Shown here: piece after piece, positions 1 through 7,767 of the stretch | Layout of the letters: every line of letters starts with the position of its first letter | Position numbering within the stretch: the stretch's first letter is position 1 | Assembly: GCA_020636545.1 (NCBI GenBank) | Contig: JACJXS010000009.1 | Span: 297,698 to 361,697 of the forward strand | DNA: 64,000 nt | Source of the DNA: Chitinophagales bacterium | GTDB lineage: Bacteria; Bacteroidota; Bacteroidia; Chitinophagales; JADIYW01 | Direction of reading: 5' to 3' | The notes under the pieces: generated by a model | Databases searched by the model: none | Told to the model about the DNA's origin: nothing | The model's input: the letters and a program-made list of their open reading frames with translations, nothing else | Translations under genes and position numbers: made by a program

Positions 1-147
1 AAATTGGCAATGGATGCTTATGCAATGATAAAATCATTAAGTGTGCCAGTTGAAGTCGATTTTGGCTTAGAGAGAACCAATGTGCGAACAGAGAAAGTTC
101 CTATCAATATTGCAAAAAAATCGAAGATTCGCTTAGAAAGATTGTAA
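1..147 (+). CDS. C-terminal end of an unidentified protein (partial)
   Basis: An open frame runs from the left edge to a TAA at 145-147 and encodes 48 residues, ending in a basic tail (KKSKIRLERL). The codon use looks like that of neighbouring genes, so it is probably the 3' end of a real gene that begins outside the window. I do not recognise the family and the piece is too short to assign a function. About 200 nt without a gene follow it before the tRNA; apart from the terminator hairpin I see nothing in that stretch. Confidence 0.6.
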   Translation, partial: KLAMDAYAMIKSLSVPVEVDFGLERTNVRTEKVPINIAKKSKIRLERL

Positions 148-315
148 TTGCCGCTTTATTTATTTCTGTTTTTATTCTTCTTGTCTGATTTATAGTAAAG
201 ATGGAATTAAATTTTTAGCCATTTATTACGAAATTGAACAAAATATGAATGCTAAGGATTGATACAACAGCGTAGAATAATCAAGAAATATAGTAGAAAA
301 ATGATATTGATAGAA

Positions 316-352
316 TAAAAAAAACCGCAATTTAAAAATTGCGGTTTTTTTT
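316..352 (-). terminator. Rho-independent terminator after tRNA-Glu
   Basis: A roughly 10-bp perfect stem (aaccgcaatt with aattgcggtt) is flanked by an A-run at 316-324 and a T-run at 344-352. It directly follows the 3' end of the minus-strand tRNA. The symmetric A and T tracts mean it could also stop transcription coming from the left. Confidence 0.85.
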
Positions 353-426
353 GGTAGCCCGTAGGGGAATCGAACCCCTGTTTGAAGAATGAAAATCTCC
401 TGTCCTGACCCCTAGACGAACGGGCC
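352..426 (-). tRNA. tRNA-Glu (UUC)
   Basis: The reverse complement folds into a full cloverleaf: 7-bp acceptor (GGCCCGU with ACGGGCU), D arm, a five-pair anticodon stem around the loop UUUUCAU, and a T arm containing GGUUCGAUUCC. The anticodon UUC reads glutamate codons. The CCA end is encoded in the DNA (tggt at 352-355), unlike the other tRNA in the window. Confidence 0.95.
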
Positions 427-443
427 GTTCTCTAAAGCGAGTG

Positions 444-474
444 CAAATATACAACCATTTTTTTTATCTCACAA
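444..474 (-). promoter_or_regulatory. Promoter of tRNA-Glu
   Basis: On the minus strand a perfect Bacteroidota -7 box, TATATTTG, lies at 444-451. A TTG (-33 element) sits at 472-474, 20 nt further upstream. The expected start site is about 10 nt before the mature tRNA. Confidence 0.65.
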
Positions 475-539
475 TAGTTTACATAAAATTATTATTGCAT
501 TTGTATTTTTCTATCGTAATTTTATGAAAAATATACCTA

Positions 540-1547
540 ATGAGACGACCTAGAATTGCTATTAACGGATTGGGAAGAATTGGAAGATTGGTTTTTCAAA
601 TCCTTTTTGATAAAAATTTAGTGGATATTGTTGCTATTAATGATATAGCACCTGATGCTGCTTTAGTTTATTTATTAAAATATGATACTGCTCAAGGAAA
701 GTGGGATAAAGAAATAAAAGAGATTGATGATAAATTTTATATCGAAGGAAGAGAAATCCTATCAACTTCTTTTGGTAATATCAACCAATTGCCTTGGAAA
801 GACTTAGATATTGATATCGTAATTGAGTGTAGCGGAAGATATCGAACGAAAGATAAATTAGCTGAACATATTGCTGCTGGAGCAAAAAAAGTTATTATTT
901 CAGCTCCTGCTGATAATGAAGTAAAAACAATTGTATTGGGTATCAATGACAATATAATCTCTAAAGATGATTTAATTCTTTCCAATGCTTCTTGTACCAC
1001 AAATTGTTTAGCCCCAATGGTTAAAATTTTACAAGATAATTATGGCATTCAATATGGTATGATGAATACTATTCATGCCTATACACAAGACCAAAAACTA
1101 CACGATTCTATACATCCAACAGATTTTAGACGTGCAAGAGCAGCCGCTCAAAATATTGTGCCGACCACGACAAATGCAAGCAAAGCTTTGGAATGGATAA
1201 TGCCTGAAATAAAAGGGAAAATAATCGGAGGAGCCGTTCGTGTTCCTGTAATTGCAGGCTCTACAACTGAATTGTATGTGCAATTAGAAAAGCAAGTGTC
1301 AATTAATGAAATTAATGAAGTATTTCAAAAAGCATCTAATGAAAGCTTTAAAGGCATTTTGCAATATACTGAAGATCCAATTGTTTCTAGCGATATTATT
1401 CACAATCCTTATTCTTGTATTTTCGATGCAGGATTAACACAACAAAATGGTGGATTGACAAAAATTGTAGGCTGGTACGATAATGAATATGGATATGCCA
1501 ATAGACTTGCTGAATTAGTAGAATTAGTTGCTTTGAAATACAATTAA
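540..1547 (+). CDS. gap: Type I glyceraldehyde-3-phosphate dehydrogenase
   Basis: Glycolytic/gluconeogenic enzyme that oxidises and phosphorylates glyceraldehyde 3-phosphate to 1,3-bisphosphoglycerate with NAD(P)+. The 335 residues match the usual family length. The N-terminus carries the Rossmann motif NGLGRIGR at about 9-16; Asp35 after the second strand (AINDIA) suggests NAD preference. The catalytic segment SNASCTTNCLAP places the nucleophile at Cys152, and the partner His lies in TIHAYTQDQ near 179. The C-terminal WYDNEYGYANR is also typical. No strong promoter box was seen upstream. The stop codon overlaps that of the convergent downstream gene by 4 bp. Confidence 0.96.
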   Translation: MRRPRIAINGLGRIGRLVFQILFDKNLVDIVAINDIAPDAALVYLLKYDTAQGKWDKEIKEIDDKFYIEGREILSTSFGNINQLPWKDLDIDIVIECSGRYRTKDKLAEHIAAGAKKVIISAPADNEVKTIVLGINDNIISKDDLILSNASCTTNCLAPMVKILQDNYGIQYGMMNTIHAYTQDQKLHDSIHPTDFRRARAAAQNIVPTTTNASKALEWIMPEIKGKIIGGAVRVPVIAGSTTELYVQLEKQVSINEINEVFQKASNESFKGILQYTEDPIVSSDIIHNPYSCIFDAGLTQQNGGLTKIVGWYDNEYGYANRLAELVELVALKYN

Positions 1548-1849
1548 TCTACTTTTTTTAAAATACTACTAAAAAACAAAACATTTTCATTGTATTTGTC
1601 AAAAATAGCTTTTAGGAGTTTACCTTCTTTGTATATTTTATACTCATTATAGCCTTGTAAATCTTTAAAGACAATATGTAGGCAATAAGTTTTTCCGTCT
1701 TCCATATCAACATTTAGCAATTCTAAAAGAACAATGTCAATGAGTTCTAATTCTTCCTGATATTGTGGAATAATTTCATCTTTTATAAAATAAATAAAAT
1801 CATTATTGTGTGCCAAAGCGACTTTAAAAGTGGTATTGTGTAAATACAT
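1544..1849 (-). CDS. Small DUF4286-like protein
   Basis: A 101-residue soluble protein without signal peptide. Its length and pattern (short beta strand at the start, middle YCLHIVFKDLQGYNEY, C-terminal FFSSILKKV) resemble the DUF4286 family common in Bacteroidota, a ferredoxin-like fold of unknown role. The assignment is by eye only. A perfect minus-strand -7 box lies just 5 nt before the ATG, so the mRNA may be leaderless. Its stop overlaps the gap stop through a shared TTAA. Confidence 0.7.
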   Translation of the reverse strand: MYLHNTTFKVALAHNNDFIYFIKDEIIPQYQEELELIDIVLLELLNVDMEDGKTYCLHIVFKDLQGYNEYKIYKEGKLLKAIFDKYNENVLFFSSILKKVD

Positions 1850-1854
1850 TAATG

Positions 1855-1881
1855 CAAATATAAAAATATTCTATACTTTTG
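1855..1881. promoter_or_regulatory. Two divergent -7 promoter boxes
   Basis: In a 36-nt gap, a minus-strand TATATTTG (1855-1862) faces the DUF4286-like gene and a plus-strand TACTTTTG (1874-1881) faces the glycosyltransferase. Each ends only 4-5 nt before its ATG. The -33 regions of the two promoters must extend into the opposite coding or leader region, so simultaneous firing could be mutually exclusive. Confidence 0.6.
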
Positions 1882-1885
1882 GTAT

Positions 1886-2986
1886 ATGCGAATAGGAGTC
1901 AATGCTCGTTTTTTATTAAAGGATAAAATGGAAGGCATTGGTGTTTTTACTGATGAAATATGCAAACGCCTAGTAAAATTGATGCCTGAGCATACTTTCT
2001 ATTTTTATTTTGATAGAGATTTTGATCCAAGTTTTATCTATTCAGAAAATATAATTGGAAAAAAAGTTTTTCCTCCTACTAGACACCCAATTTTATGGAA
2101 ATGGTGGTTTGATTATGCATTACCCCAACAAATGGAAAAAGATAAAATTGATATTTTTTTCTCTGCAGATGGTTATTGTTCTTTGAATACAAATATCCCT
2201 CAAATATTAACGATTCACGATATTGCATTTGAGCATTTTCCAAAATATATTCCTTTTTTACATGCAAAATTTATGCGTTATTATACGCCAAAATATATTG
2301 AAAAAGCTGCTAAAATTATTACAGTTTCAGAGTTTTCCAAACAAGATATTATTCAACAATATAAGCTAGATTCAAATAAAATTGAAGTGGTTTATAATGC
2401 TTTTTTTTCAGCAGAGCCTATTTCATCTCCACCTATACAAGAAATAAATGTTCCTTATTTTATTTTTATTGGAGCTATTCATCCACGTAAAAATGTATTG
2501 AATTTAATAGAAGCATTTGAAAAATTCAAACAAAAAACCTCATCAGAGTTCAAAATGGTTTTAATCGGTAGAGATGCTTGGCATAATGAAGAATTTAAAA
2601 CTAATTTGAGAAAATCAAGTGTGCAAAAGGATATTATTTGGATAGAAAAAATCAATCGTAGCTCCTTAATTGAATACTTAAAAAATGCTTATGCACTTAC
2701 TTATTTGAGTGAGTTTGAAGGATTTGGTATTCCTTTGGTTGAAGCGATGGAATTGGGCATTCCAATTATCGCATCAAATACAAGTGCTATTCCTGAAATT
2801 GCAGGGAATGCAGCAGTTTATTGTGAACCCAACAATATTCATCAGATAACGGAAGCAATGAGTAACTTAGGGGAAAATAAAGTTTTGTATAATCAATTAA
2901 AACAAGCTGGTCTTGAACGTAAAAATTTATTTAGTTGGGAAAAGAGTGCTGAAAAGATTGCTAAAATATTATTGAAGTATAGTTAA
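1886..2986 (+). CDS. GT4-family (GT-B fold) glycosyltransferase
   Basis: A 366-residue cytoplasmic glycosyltransferase, probably transferring a sugar from a nucleotide donor to an envelope glycan. The N-terminal acceptor domain holds the GxGVFTDEI-like glycine loop near residue 18 and TIHDIAFEHFP around 112. The C-terminal donor domain starts near residue 190 (FIFIGAIHPRKN). It contains the family motif EFEGFGIPLVEAME near 277-290, whose two glutamates bind the nucleotide sugar. The substrate is not evident and no glycan cluster surrounds it. The start is the first ATG, 4 nt after a perfect -7 box. Its stop overlaps that of ybeY by 4 bp. Confidence 0.9.
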   Translation: MRIGVNARFLLKDKMEGIGVFTDEICKRLVKLMPEHTFYFYFDRDFDPSFIYSENIIGKKVFPPTRHPILWKWWFDYALPQQMEKDKIDIFFSADGYCSLNTNIPQILTIHDIAFEHFPKYIPFLHAKFMRYYTPKYIEKAAKIITVSEFSKQDIIQQYKLDSNKIEVVYNAFFSAEPISSPPIQEINVPYFIFIGAIHPRKNVLNLIEAFEKFKQKTSSEFKMVLIGRDAWHNEEFKTNLRKSSVQKDIIWIEKINRSSLIEYLKNAYALTYLSEFEGFGIPLVEAMELGIPIIASNTSAIPEIAGNAAVYCEPNNIHQITEAMSNLGENKVLYNQLKQAGLERKNLFSWEKSAEKIAKILLKYS

Positions 2987-3432
2987 GGATTATTTTTTTC
3001 AATAAGTAAAGAATGATATAACTGGATGCAAATATTTTCTTGTTCAGTCATTTTAGATTTCTTTGTTTTGGTTTTGTCATCAAATCCAATTAAATGCAAT
3101 AATCCATGAGCAATAACTCGCAATAATTCATCTAAAATAGGAACATTGAATTTTTGAGCATTATCTAAAATTCTATCTAAACTAATATAGATTTCGCCGT
3201 TAATATGCTTTTCAATTTCAGACAAATCAAATGTGATGATATCTGTATAAGTATCGTGTGCTAAATACTTTTGATTAATTGCCAATAATTGTTCATCGTT
3301 CACAAAAATATAAGACAAATCATCAATCTTTGTTTGATAATACTTTTCTATAGAACTTAACCAAACTTTAAAACGTCTAGTTTTAAAGTCTTTTGGCTTT
3401 TGTACTTCATCAAAATAAAAATTTATAGCCAT
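2983..3432 (-). CDS. ybeY: Endoribonuclease YbeY (rRNA maturation factor)
   Basis: Zinc-dependent RNase needed for 16S rRNA 3' processing and 70S quality control. The 149 residues are the normal length. The metal site is HGLLHLIGFDD: His109 and His113 are present, but the third position (119) is Asp rather than the usual His. As I recall, non-His residues occur here in other Bacteroidota YbeY proteins, so this is probably a lineage variant and not a loss of activity. It starts 3 nt after the stop of the DinB-like gene and is probably co-transcribed with it. Confidence 0.9.
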   Translation of the reverse strand: MAINFYFDEVQKPKDFKTRRFKVWLSSIEKYYQTKIDDLSYIFVNDEQLLAINQKYLAHDTYTDIITFDLSEIEKHINGEIYISLDRILDNAQKFNVPILDELLRVIAHGLLHLIGFDDKTKTKKSKMTEQENICIQLYHSLLIEKNNP

Positions 3433-3435
3433 TTC

Positions 3436-3930
3436 TTACATTACTGAATCAGCAGATGGTCCATAAATTCCAGGAAGTTTTACATCTAGCAAACGAAGAT
3501 ATACTGTGAGTTGCCCACGATGATGGTAAATGTGATTTAAAACAAAAGAACGAATTGCAGCAACTCTTGGTAATGCAAAAAACACTTGATCGCCTTTTCT
3601 TAAAGTCCAATTTTCAAAGAAATGAGCATCGTCAATATTTTGTAATGCATTTTCACTTTTTTGAACGGCATTATTAAAATAATTTAGCAATTCTTCAGTT
3701 GTATTTATTTTCGGAGGATGTTGATAATTTGCAAAATCTAACTCTGTCTCTTGAACTACATCAGCTATCCAAGCAAATAATTCTGCCACATGAATTGTTA
3801 AAGTACTTAAACTCATAGATTTTTCATGAGGTTTCCAATCGCCTTTCTCCAATGGAACAACAGCCAAAAGGTTTTTGGTACTTTCAGCTTCGTGTTTTAG
3901 TTCTGATAGTAGTGAATGTGAAATACTCAT
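3436..3930 (-). CDS. DinB-like four-helix metalloprotein
   Basis: A 164-residue protein of the DinB/YfiT superfamily. It has the classic metal triad: His47 in the second helix (TIHVAELFAW) and His133 and His137 in VLNHIYHHRGQ. Members include bacillithiol or mycothiol S-transferases and damage-inducible proteins of unknown chemistry, so the exact reaction is open. It is the first gene of a likely two-gene unit with ybeY. A minus-strand TATTTTTG box at 3948-3955 lies 17 nt before the ATG. Confidence 0.85.
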   Translation of the reverse strand: MSISHSLLSELKHEAESTKNLLAVVPLEKGDWKPHEKSMSLSTLTIHVAELFAWIADVVQETELDFANYQHPPKINTTEELLNYFNNAVQKSENALQNIDDAHFFENWTLRKGDQVFFALPRVAAIRSFVLNHIYHHRGQLTVYLRLLDVKLPGIYGPSADSVM

Positions 3931-3947
3931 TTTTAAAAATTTTATTT

Positions 3948-3955
3948 CAAAAATA
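3948..3955 (-). promoter_or_regulatory. -7 box of the dinB-like/ybeY unit
   Basis: The minus strand reads TATTTTTG, a perfect TAnnTTTG, 17 nt upstream of the DinB-like start codon. No clear -33 element was found. Nothing else was seen in the 210-nt gap up to coaX apart from the coaX promoter. Confidence 0.5.
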
Positions 3956-4089
3956 TATCTTTTTAAGAAAAATGCAACATTTTTAGTGATATAAATAGAG
4001 CTAAATGAAATTTAAATTGCCTTAAAAGGAATTATTAAAACACAAAAACAAATTAATAGTCAATCTATTCTAAACGACACAATACTTTT

Positions 4090-4116
4090 TTGGCAAATAT
4101 TTTTTTTGTAATTTTG
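4090..4116 (+). promoter_or_regulatory. Promoter of the coaX unit
   Basis: A TTG at 4090-4092 precedes a perfect -7 box TAATTTTG at 4109-4116 with a 16-nt spacer. The transcript would start about 20 nt before the TTG start codon of coaX. Confidence 0.6.
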
Positions 4117-4140
4117 GCGGTTTAATACTGAAATTTAATT

Positions 4141-4860
4141 TTGAATTTAACAATTGATATTGGCAATACTAGAACCAAAGTAGGCGTTTTCTCTGAAATG
4201 CAACTTGTGGAAGATTGGAGTGTCGATAGATTGAGTATAGTAACGGTTCGCAAAATAATTAAACAATACAAAATACAATATTCTATTGTTTCAAGTACAA
4301 AACTAATCTCGGATAAGTTATTAGAGGTCTTAAAATCACAAACTATAAATATTGTTTTAGGCGAACAAACAAAATTGCCATTTAAGAATAATTATACTAC
4401 TCCAAATACTTTAGGTTATGATAGAATAGCATTGATTGCAGGAATTCAGGCAAAGTACCCAAGTCAGAATAATTTGGTTATTGGTTGTGGCACTTGCATT
4501 ACTTATAATTTTATTAATAAAAAAAATGAATTTGAAGGAGGGAGTATCCATCCAGGATTGAAAATGCGTTTGAAAGCAATGCACACATTTACTAAAAAAC
4601 TCCCACTAATTGATTTGAATAAGCCTAAAAATTTTGTCGGAAAATCAACAGAAGACAACCTTACAGTTGGAACATCTTTGGCAACAGCATTAGAAATTGA
4701 TGCCATGATAAACCATTATCACGTTAAATTTTCAAAATTAAATACTATAATTACAGGTGGAGATGCAGTTTTTTTGGTTTCTTTACTTAAAAATAAGATA
4801 TTTGTACACCCCAATTTAACATTAGTTGGACTAAATCACATTTTAGAATACAATGCATAA
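4141..4860 (+). CDS. coaX: Type III pantothenate kinase
   Basis: First step of coenzyme A synthesis: ATP-dependent phosphorylation of pantothenate. The 239 residues carry the ASKHA-fold signatures: phosphate-1 motif DIGNTRTKVG at 5-14, the central GCGTCITYNF near 115-124, GGSIHPGL near 135-142, and ITGGDA near 204. Translation begins at a TTG; no ATG lies between the promoter and the DIGNT motif. The last 8 bases overlap the next gene, so translation of the two is probably coupled. Confidence 0.93.
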   Translation: MNLTIDIGNTRTKVGVFSEMQLVEDWSVDRLSIVTVRKIIKQYKIQYSIVSSTKLISDKLLEVLKSQTINIVLGEQTKLPFKNNYTTPNTLGYDRIALIAGIQAKYPSQNNLVIGCGTCITYNFINKKNEFEGGSIHPGLKMRLKAMHTFTKKLPLIDLNKPKNFVGKSTEDNLTVGTSLATALEIDAMINHYHVKFSKLNTIITGGDAVFLVSLLKNKIFVHPNLTLVGLNHILEYNA

Positions 4861-6280
4861 AAAAATAATTTTCTTATTGTTACAACTTATAATTGTAAAC
4901 AATATTATTACAGCACAAGAAAGCTCAGTTTATAGTAGATATGGATTAGGAATTATGGCTAATCATAATAATACAGCAACCAATATGATGGGAGGCTTGG
5001 GAACTGCTTATCGCTCTTTAGAAGGTCAAAGTTATATTAATCCAGCTTCACTTTCTGCAGTTAGTTTAGTTTCTTTTGATATTGGGATTTCTGGAACTTT
5101 CCAAAACTTAAAAACGTCTAATTTAAAAGCAAAACAAAATAGCTTCAATTTAGATTATCTTTCAATAGCTGTTCCAGTAAAGAAATTTTGGTCAATGTCA
5201 GCAGGGTTAATGCCATTTTCAAAAAAAGATTATGAAGTAACAAAATATAATCAATTAGACAGTAGCTCTTCTTATTTATTGGAAACAAATGGAAATGGTA
5301 GTTTAAATCAAGTATTTTGGAATAATGGGTTTAAAATAAAAGATGTTTCTGTTGGTTTAGGCTTGGGTTATATTTTCGGAAGGATTGATAATATTTCTGC
5401 AACAACAACACAAACTAACGGGATTGCAGATTTAACCAGTTATACTTCTTATCAAAAAGGAACGTATAAAGCAAAAGCATTAAATGTTGACTTAGGTGTA
5501 CAATATCAATTAAACCTAAAAAATAAAAAAGATACAACAAGTCCATATCGAATGGTCTTTGGTTTTGCAGTAAACACTCCATTTTTCTTAAATGGACAAC
5601 AATACTCCAATCAATTAAAATCATTCTATAATGAAATTTTAGTTAGCAGAGCCTCTGACGAAACCTTATCTGATTTTATTAATGATAAAGTAGAAAATGC
5701 TTCCTATTTACAGCAATTTTATTCAGGTAAAGATTGGACGACATTTGCTCCTGACACCTTTAAAACACAAACCAATCATCTTTCAGGAATGAAAGCAATT
5801 CCTGCTTATAATATTGGAATTGTTTTCTCTCGCGATTATAAATTTAAAGTAGGGATAGATTTTAGATATCAAATGTGGAAGAACTTCAAAGGCTTTGAAC
5901 AAAATACAACCGCTGATTTGAATAACAGTTGGCGAATTGGTATTGGAGGAGAAATTTTACCGAATATTAAGAAATACAATAAATTATTTTCTAAGTTAAA
6001 ATATAGAGCAGGATTCTATTATTCTAAAACTAATATCAGCATTAGAAACAATGATATTAATGAGTTTGGCATAGACTTTGGAGTAGGTATTCCGATGTTT
6101 AACCGATTCTCAAGTGATGAAGGGTTTATGCAATCTTATATTACTTATCCATTTAATATAGGTTTGCAAATTGGAAAAAGAGGAACAATGGCTGATAATC
6201 TAATTCAAGAAAATTTTGTAAGATTTAGAATTGGATTCTCTTTAAATGATAAATGGTTTGTTAAACGCAAATATTATTAA
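4853..6280 (+). CDS. Outer-membrane beta-barrel protein (Bacteroidota family, unknown role)
   Basis: A 475-residue protein with a signal peptide (about residues 1-21, ending TAQ). The mature protein begins SSVYSRYGLGIMANHN and contains the NPASLSAVS segment seen in FadL/PorV-type Bacteroidota barrels. Amphipathic strands alternate throughout and the C-terminus RFRIGFSLNDKWF fits a terminal barrel strand. It is likely an outer-membrane channel or assembly-related protein, but the cargo is unknown. It overlaps coaX by 8 bp and precedes the TPR gene by 17 nt, giving a three-gene unit that ends at the 7.65-kb terminator. Confidence 0.8.
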   Translation: MHKKIIFLLLQLIIVNNIITAQESSVYSRYGLGIMANHNNTATNMMGGLGTAYRSLEGQSYINPASLSAVSLVSFDIGISGTFQNLKTSNLKAKQNSFNLDYLSIAVPVKKFWSMSAGLMPFSKKDYEVTKYNQLDSSSSYLLETNGNGSLNQVFWNNGFKIKDVSVGLGLGYIFGRIDNISATTTQTNGIADLTSYTSYQKGTYKAKALNVDLGVQYQLNLKNKKDTTSPYRMVFGFAVNTPFFLNGQQYSNQLKSFYNEILVSRASDETLSDFINDKVENASYLQQFYSGKDWTTFAPDTFKTQTNHLSGMKAIPAYNIGIVFSRDYKFKVGIDFRYQMWKNFKGFEQNTTADLNNSWRIGIGGEILPNIKKYNKLFSKLKYRAGFYYSKTNISIRNNDINEFGIDFGVGIPMFNRFSSDEGFMQSYITYPFNIGLQIGKRGTMADNLIQENFVRFRIGFSLNDKWFVKRKYY

Positions 6281-6297
6281 TTAAATTTTTTGAAAGA

Positions 6298-7626
6298 ATG
6301 AAACAATTGATTACGCTTTTTTCTTTTTTATTTTTCGCATCTATTGGAATGGTAAAGGCTCAAGATTGCCCACGCCATATTGAAGGAGATAGTTTAAAAA
6401 CGGCTCCAGTTTATTTCTATTATAGCCAGTACATTAAAAAGAAAGATTTCGAAAAAGCATATCCATTTTGGAGAACACTCTATGACAAAGCACCAGGGCT
6501 TTCATCAATCATTTTTTATGATGGCGAGGAAATTTTAAAGGATAAAATTGAAAAAACAAAAGACAATCCAGCTTTGCAATCAGCTTATCAAGATACGCTA
6601 ATTCAATTATACGATAAATGGGTAAAATGTCATGGTAATGATGATTATATTTTAGGAACAAAGAAAGCACAAGCTCAAATTCAATATAAAAATGATATCA
6701 GTGGAGCAAAAATATCATTAGAACGCTCATTAGAATTATCCGACAAATATCCCGTTGTCATGCAAACTTATTTCAACCTATTGAATTATCAATATCAAAA
6801 TGGTCAAATTTCTGGAGATACAATTACTGCAAAATATGATGTTTTGATAGCAAAATTAGATAAAAATATTGCTAAAAATGGTCAATATGTGAGTAGTTAT
6901 AAAGATGCCAAAACGGCAATTGAAAATGCATACATTCAAAATTTTGCGGATAAAAGTAATCCTGAAGTTTGTGCAAAATTATTAGCAATTTATTTAAAGC
7001 AATACCAAGCAAATCCAAACGACCCCACTACGGTACAAAATGTATATGAAAAAACAAGAGGCTGTGCCGATAGTGCATTGAATGTTGAGTTATTACAAAA
7101 GTTAAATCAATTAAACCCTAGTTACAGTTATGCTGTTCGATTAGCCAATATTTATATTAAAGCCAATAAATTAGATGAAGCTTATTTGTTATATGAAAAT
7201 GCTATAGCACACGAACCTGATGCTTCTAATAAGTCAGATTTGTATTTATTGTTAGCCAATATGAAAGCTGATAAAGATTTATTTCCAGAGTCTAGAGAGT
7301 TGGCAAGAAAAGCTTTAGCTTTAGATTCAACCAATGCAAGAGCATATTTCTTAATTGGTTATTTATATGCATCAAGTGGAAAATTATGTTCAGCAAGTGG
7401 CGTAGGTTTCCAAGCACAAATCGTACTTTGGCCAGCATTTGATAATTTTAAGAAAGCCGTTGAGTATGGTGAAGAAGACATTAAAATAGAAGCACAAAAA
7501 ATGTTAGATTTATACAAACAATATTTGCCAACCAAAGCTGATGTTGCAGCAAAAAAACTGACAGTTGGAGCACCATATACTGTAAAATGCTGGATAGAGG
7601 AAGAAACCACAGTACAAATTAAATAG
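6298..7626 (+). CDS. Secreted/periplasmic TPR protein
   Basis: A 442-residue protein with a clear signal peptide (MKQLITLFSFLFFASIGMVKAQ). Helical TPR-like repeats fill the chain, clearest at about 275-360 (YAVRLANIYIKANKLDEAYLLYENAI and the following ALALDSTNARAYFLIGYLY). The C-terminal part (KKLTVGAPYTVKCWIEEETTVQ) recurs, as I recall, in a Bacteroidota-only family located near coaX. It is probably a periplasmic scaffold, with no known enzymatic function. It is the last gene of the coaX unit. Confidence 0.8.
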   Translation: MKQLITLFSFLFFASIGMVKAQDCPRHIEGDSLKTAPVYFYYSQYIKKKDFEKAYPFWRTLYDKAPGLSSIIFYDGEEILKDKIEKTKDNPALQSAYQDTLIQLYDKWVKCHGNDDYILGTKKAQAQIQYKNDISGAKISLERSLELSDKYPVVMQTYFNLLNYQYQNGQISGDTITAKYDVLIAKLDKNIAKNGQYVSSYKDAKTAIENAYIQNFADKSNPEVCAKLLAIYLKQYQANPNDPTTVQNVYEKTRGCADSALNVELLQKLNQLNPSYSYAVRLANIYIKANKLDEAYLLYENAIAHEPDASNKSDLYLLLANMKADKDLFPESRELARKALALDSTNARAYFLIGYLYASSGKLCSASGVGFQAQIVLWPAFDNFKKAVEYGEEDIKIEAQKMLDLYKQYLPTKADVAAKKLTVGAPYTVKCWIEEETTVQIK

Positions 7627-7647
7627 TAAAATAGTCCTATATTTTAT

Positions 7648-7677
7648 AAAAGCCTGAGTTCACTCAGGCTTTTTTTA
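7648..7677 (+). terminator. Rho-independent terminator after the TPR gene
   Basis: The stem AGCCTGAG (7651-7658) pairs perfectly with CTCAGGCT (7663-7670) around a 4-nt loop and is followed by seven T residues. It lies about 25 nt after the TPR stop codon. Confidence 0.9.
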
Positions 7678-7718
7678 TGTTTAATAGCAGAAAATAGATT
7701 AGTTATAAAAAAAACACT

Positions 7719-7726
7719 TACCTTTG
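7719..7726 (+). promoter_or_regulatory. -7 box of hppA
   Basis: A perfect TACCTTTG, 41 nt upstream of the hppA ATG. No obvious -33 element was found. Confidence 0.5.
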
Positions 7727-7767
7727 CTCTCTTTTATAAAATTGTTAATAAATCAAAATAGAGGAAA

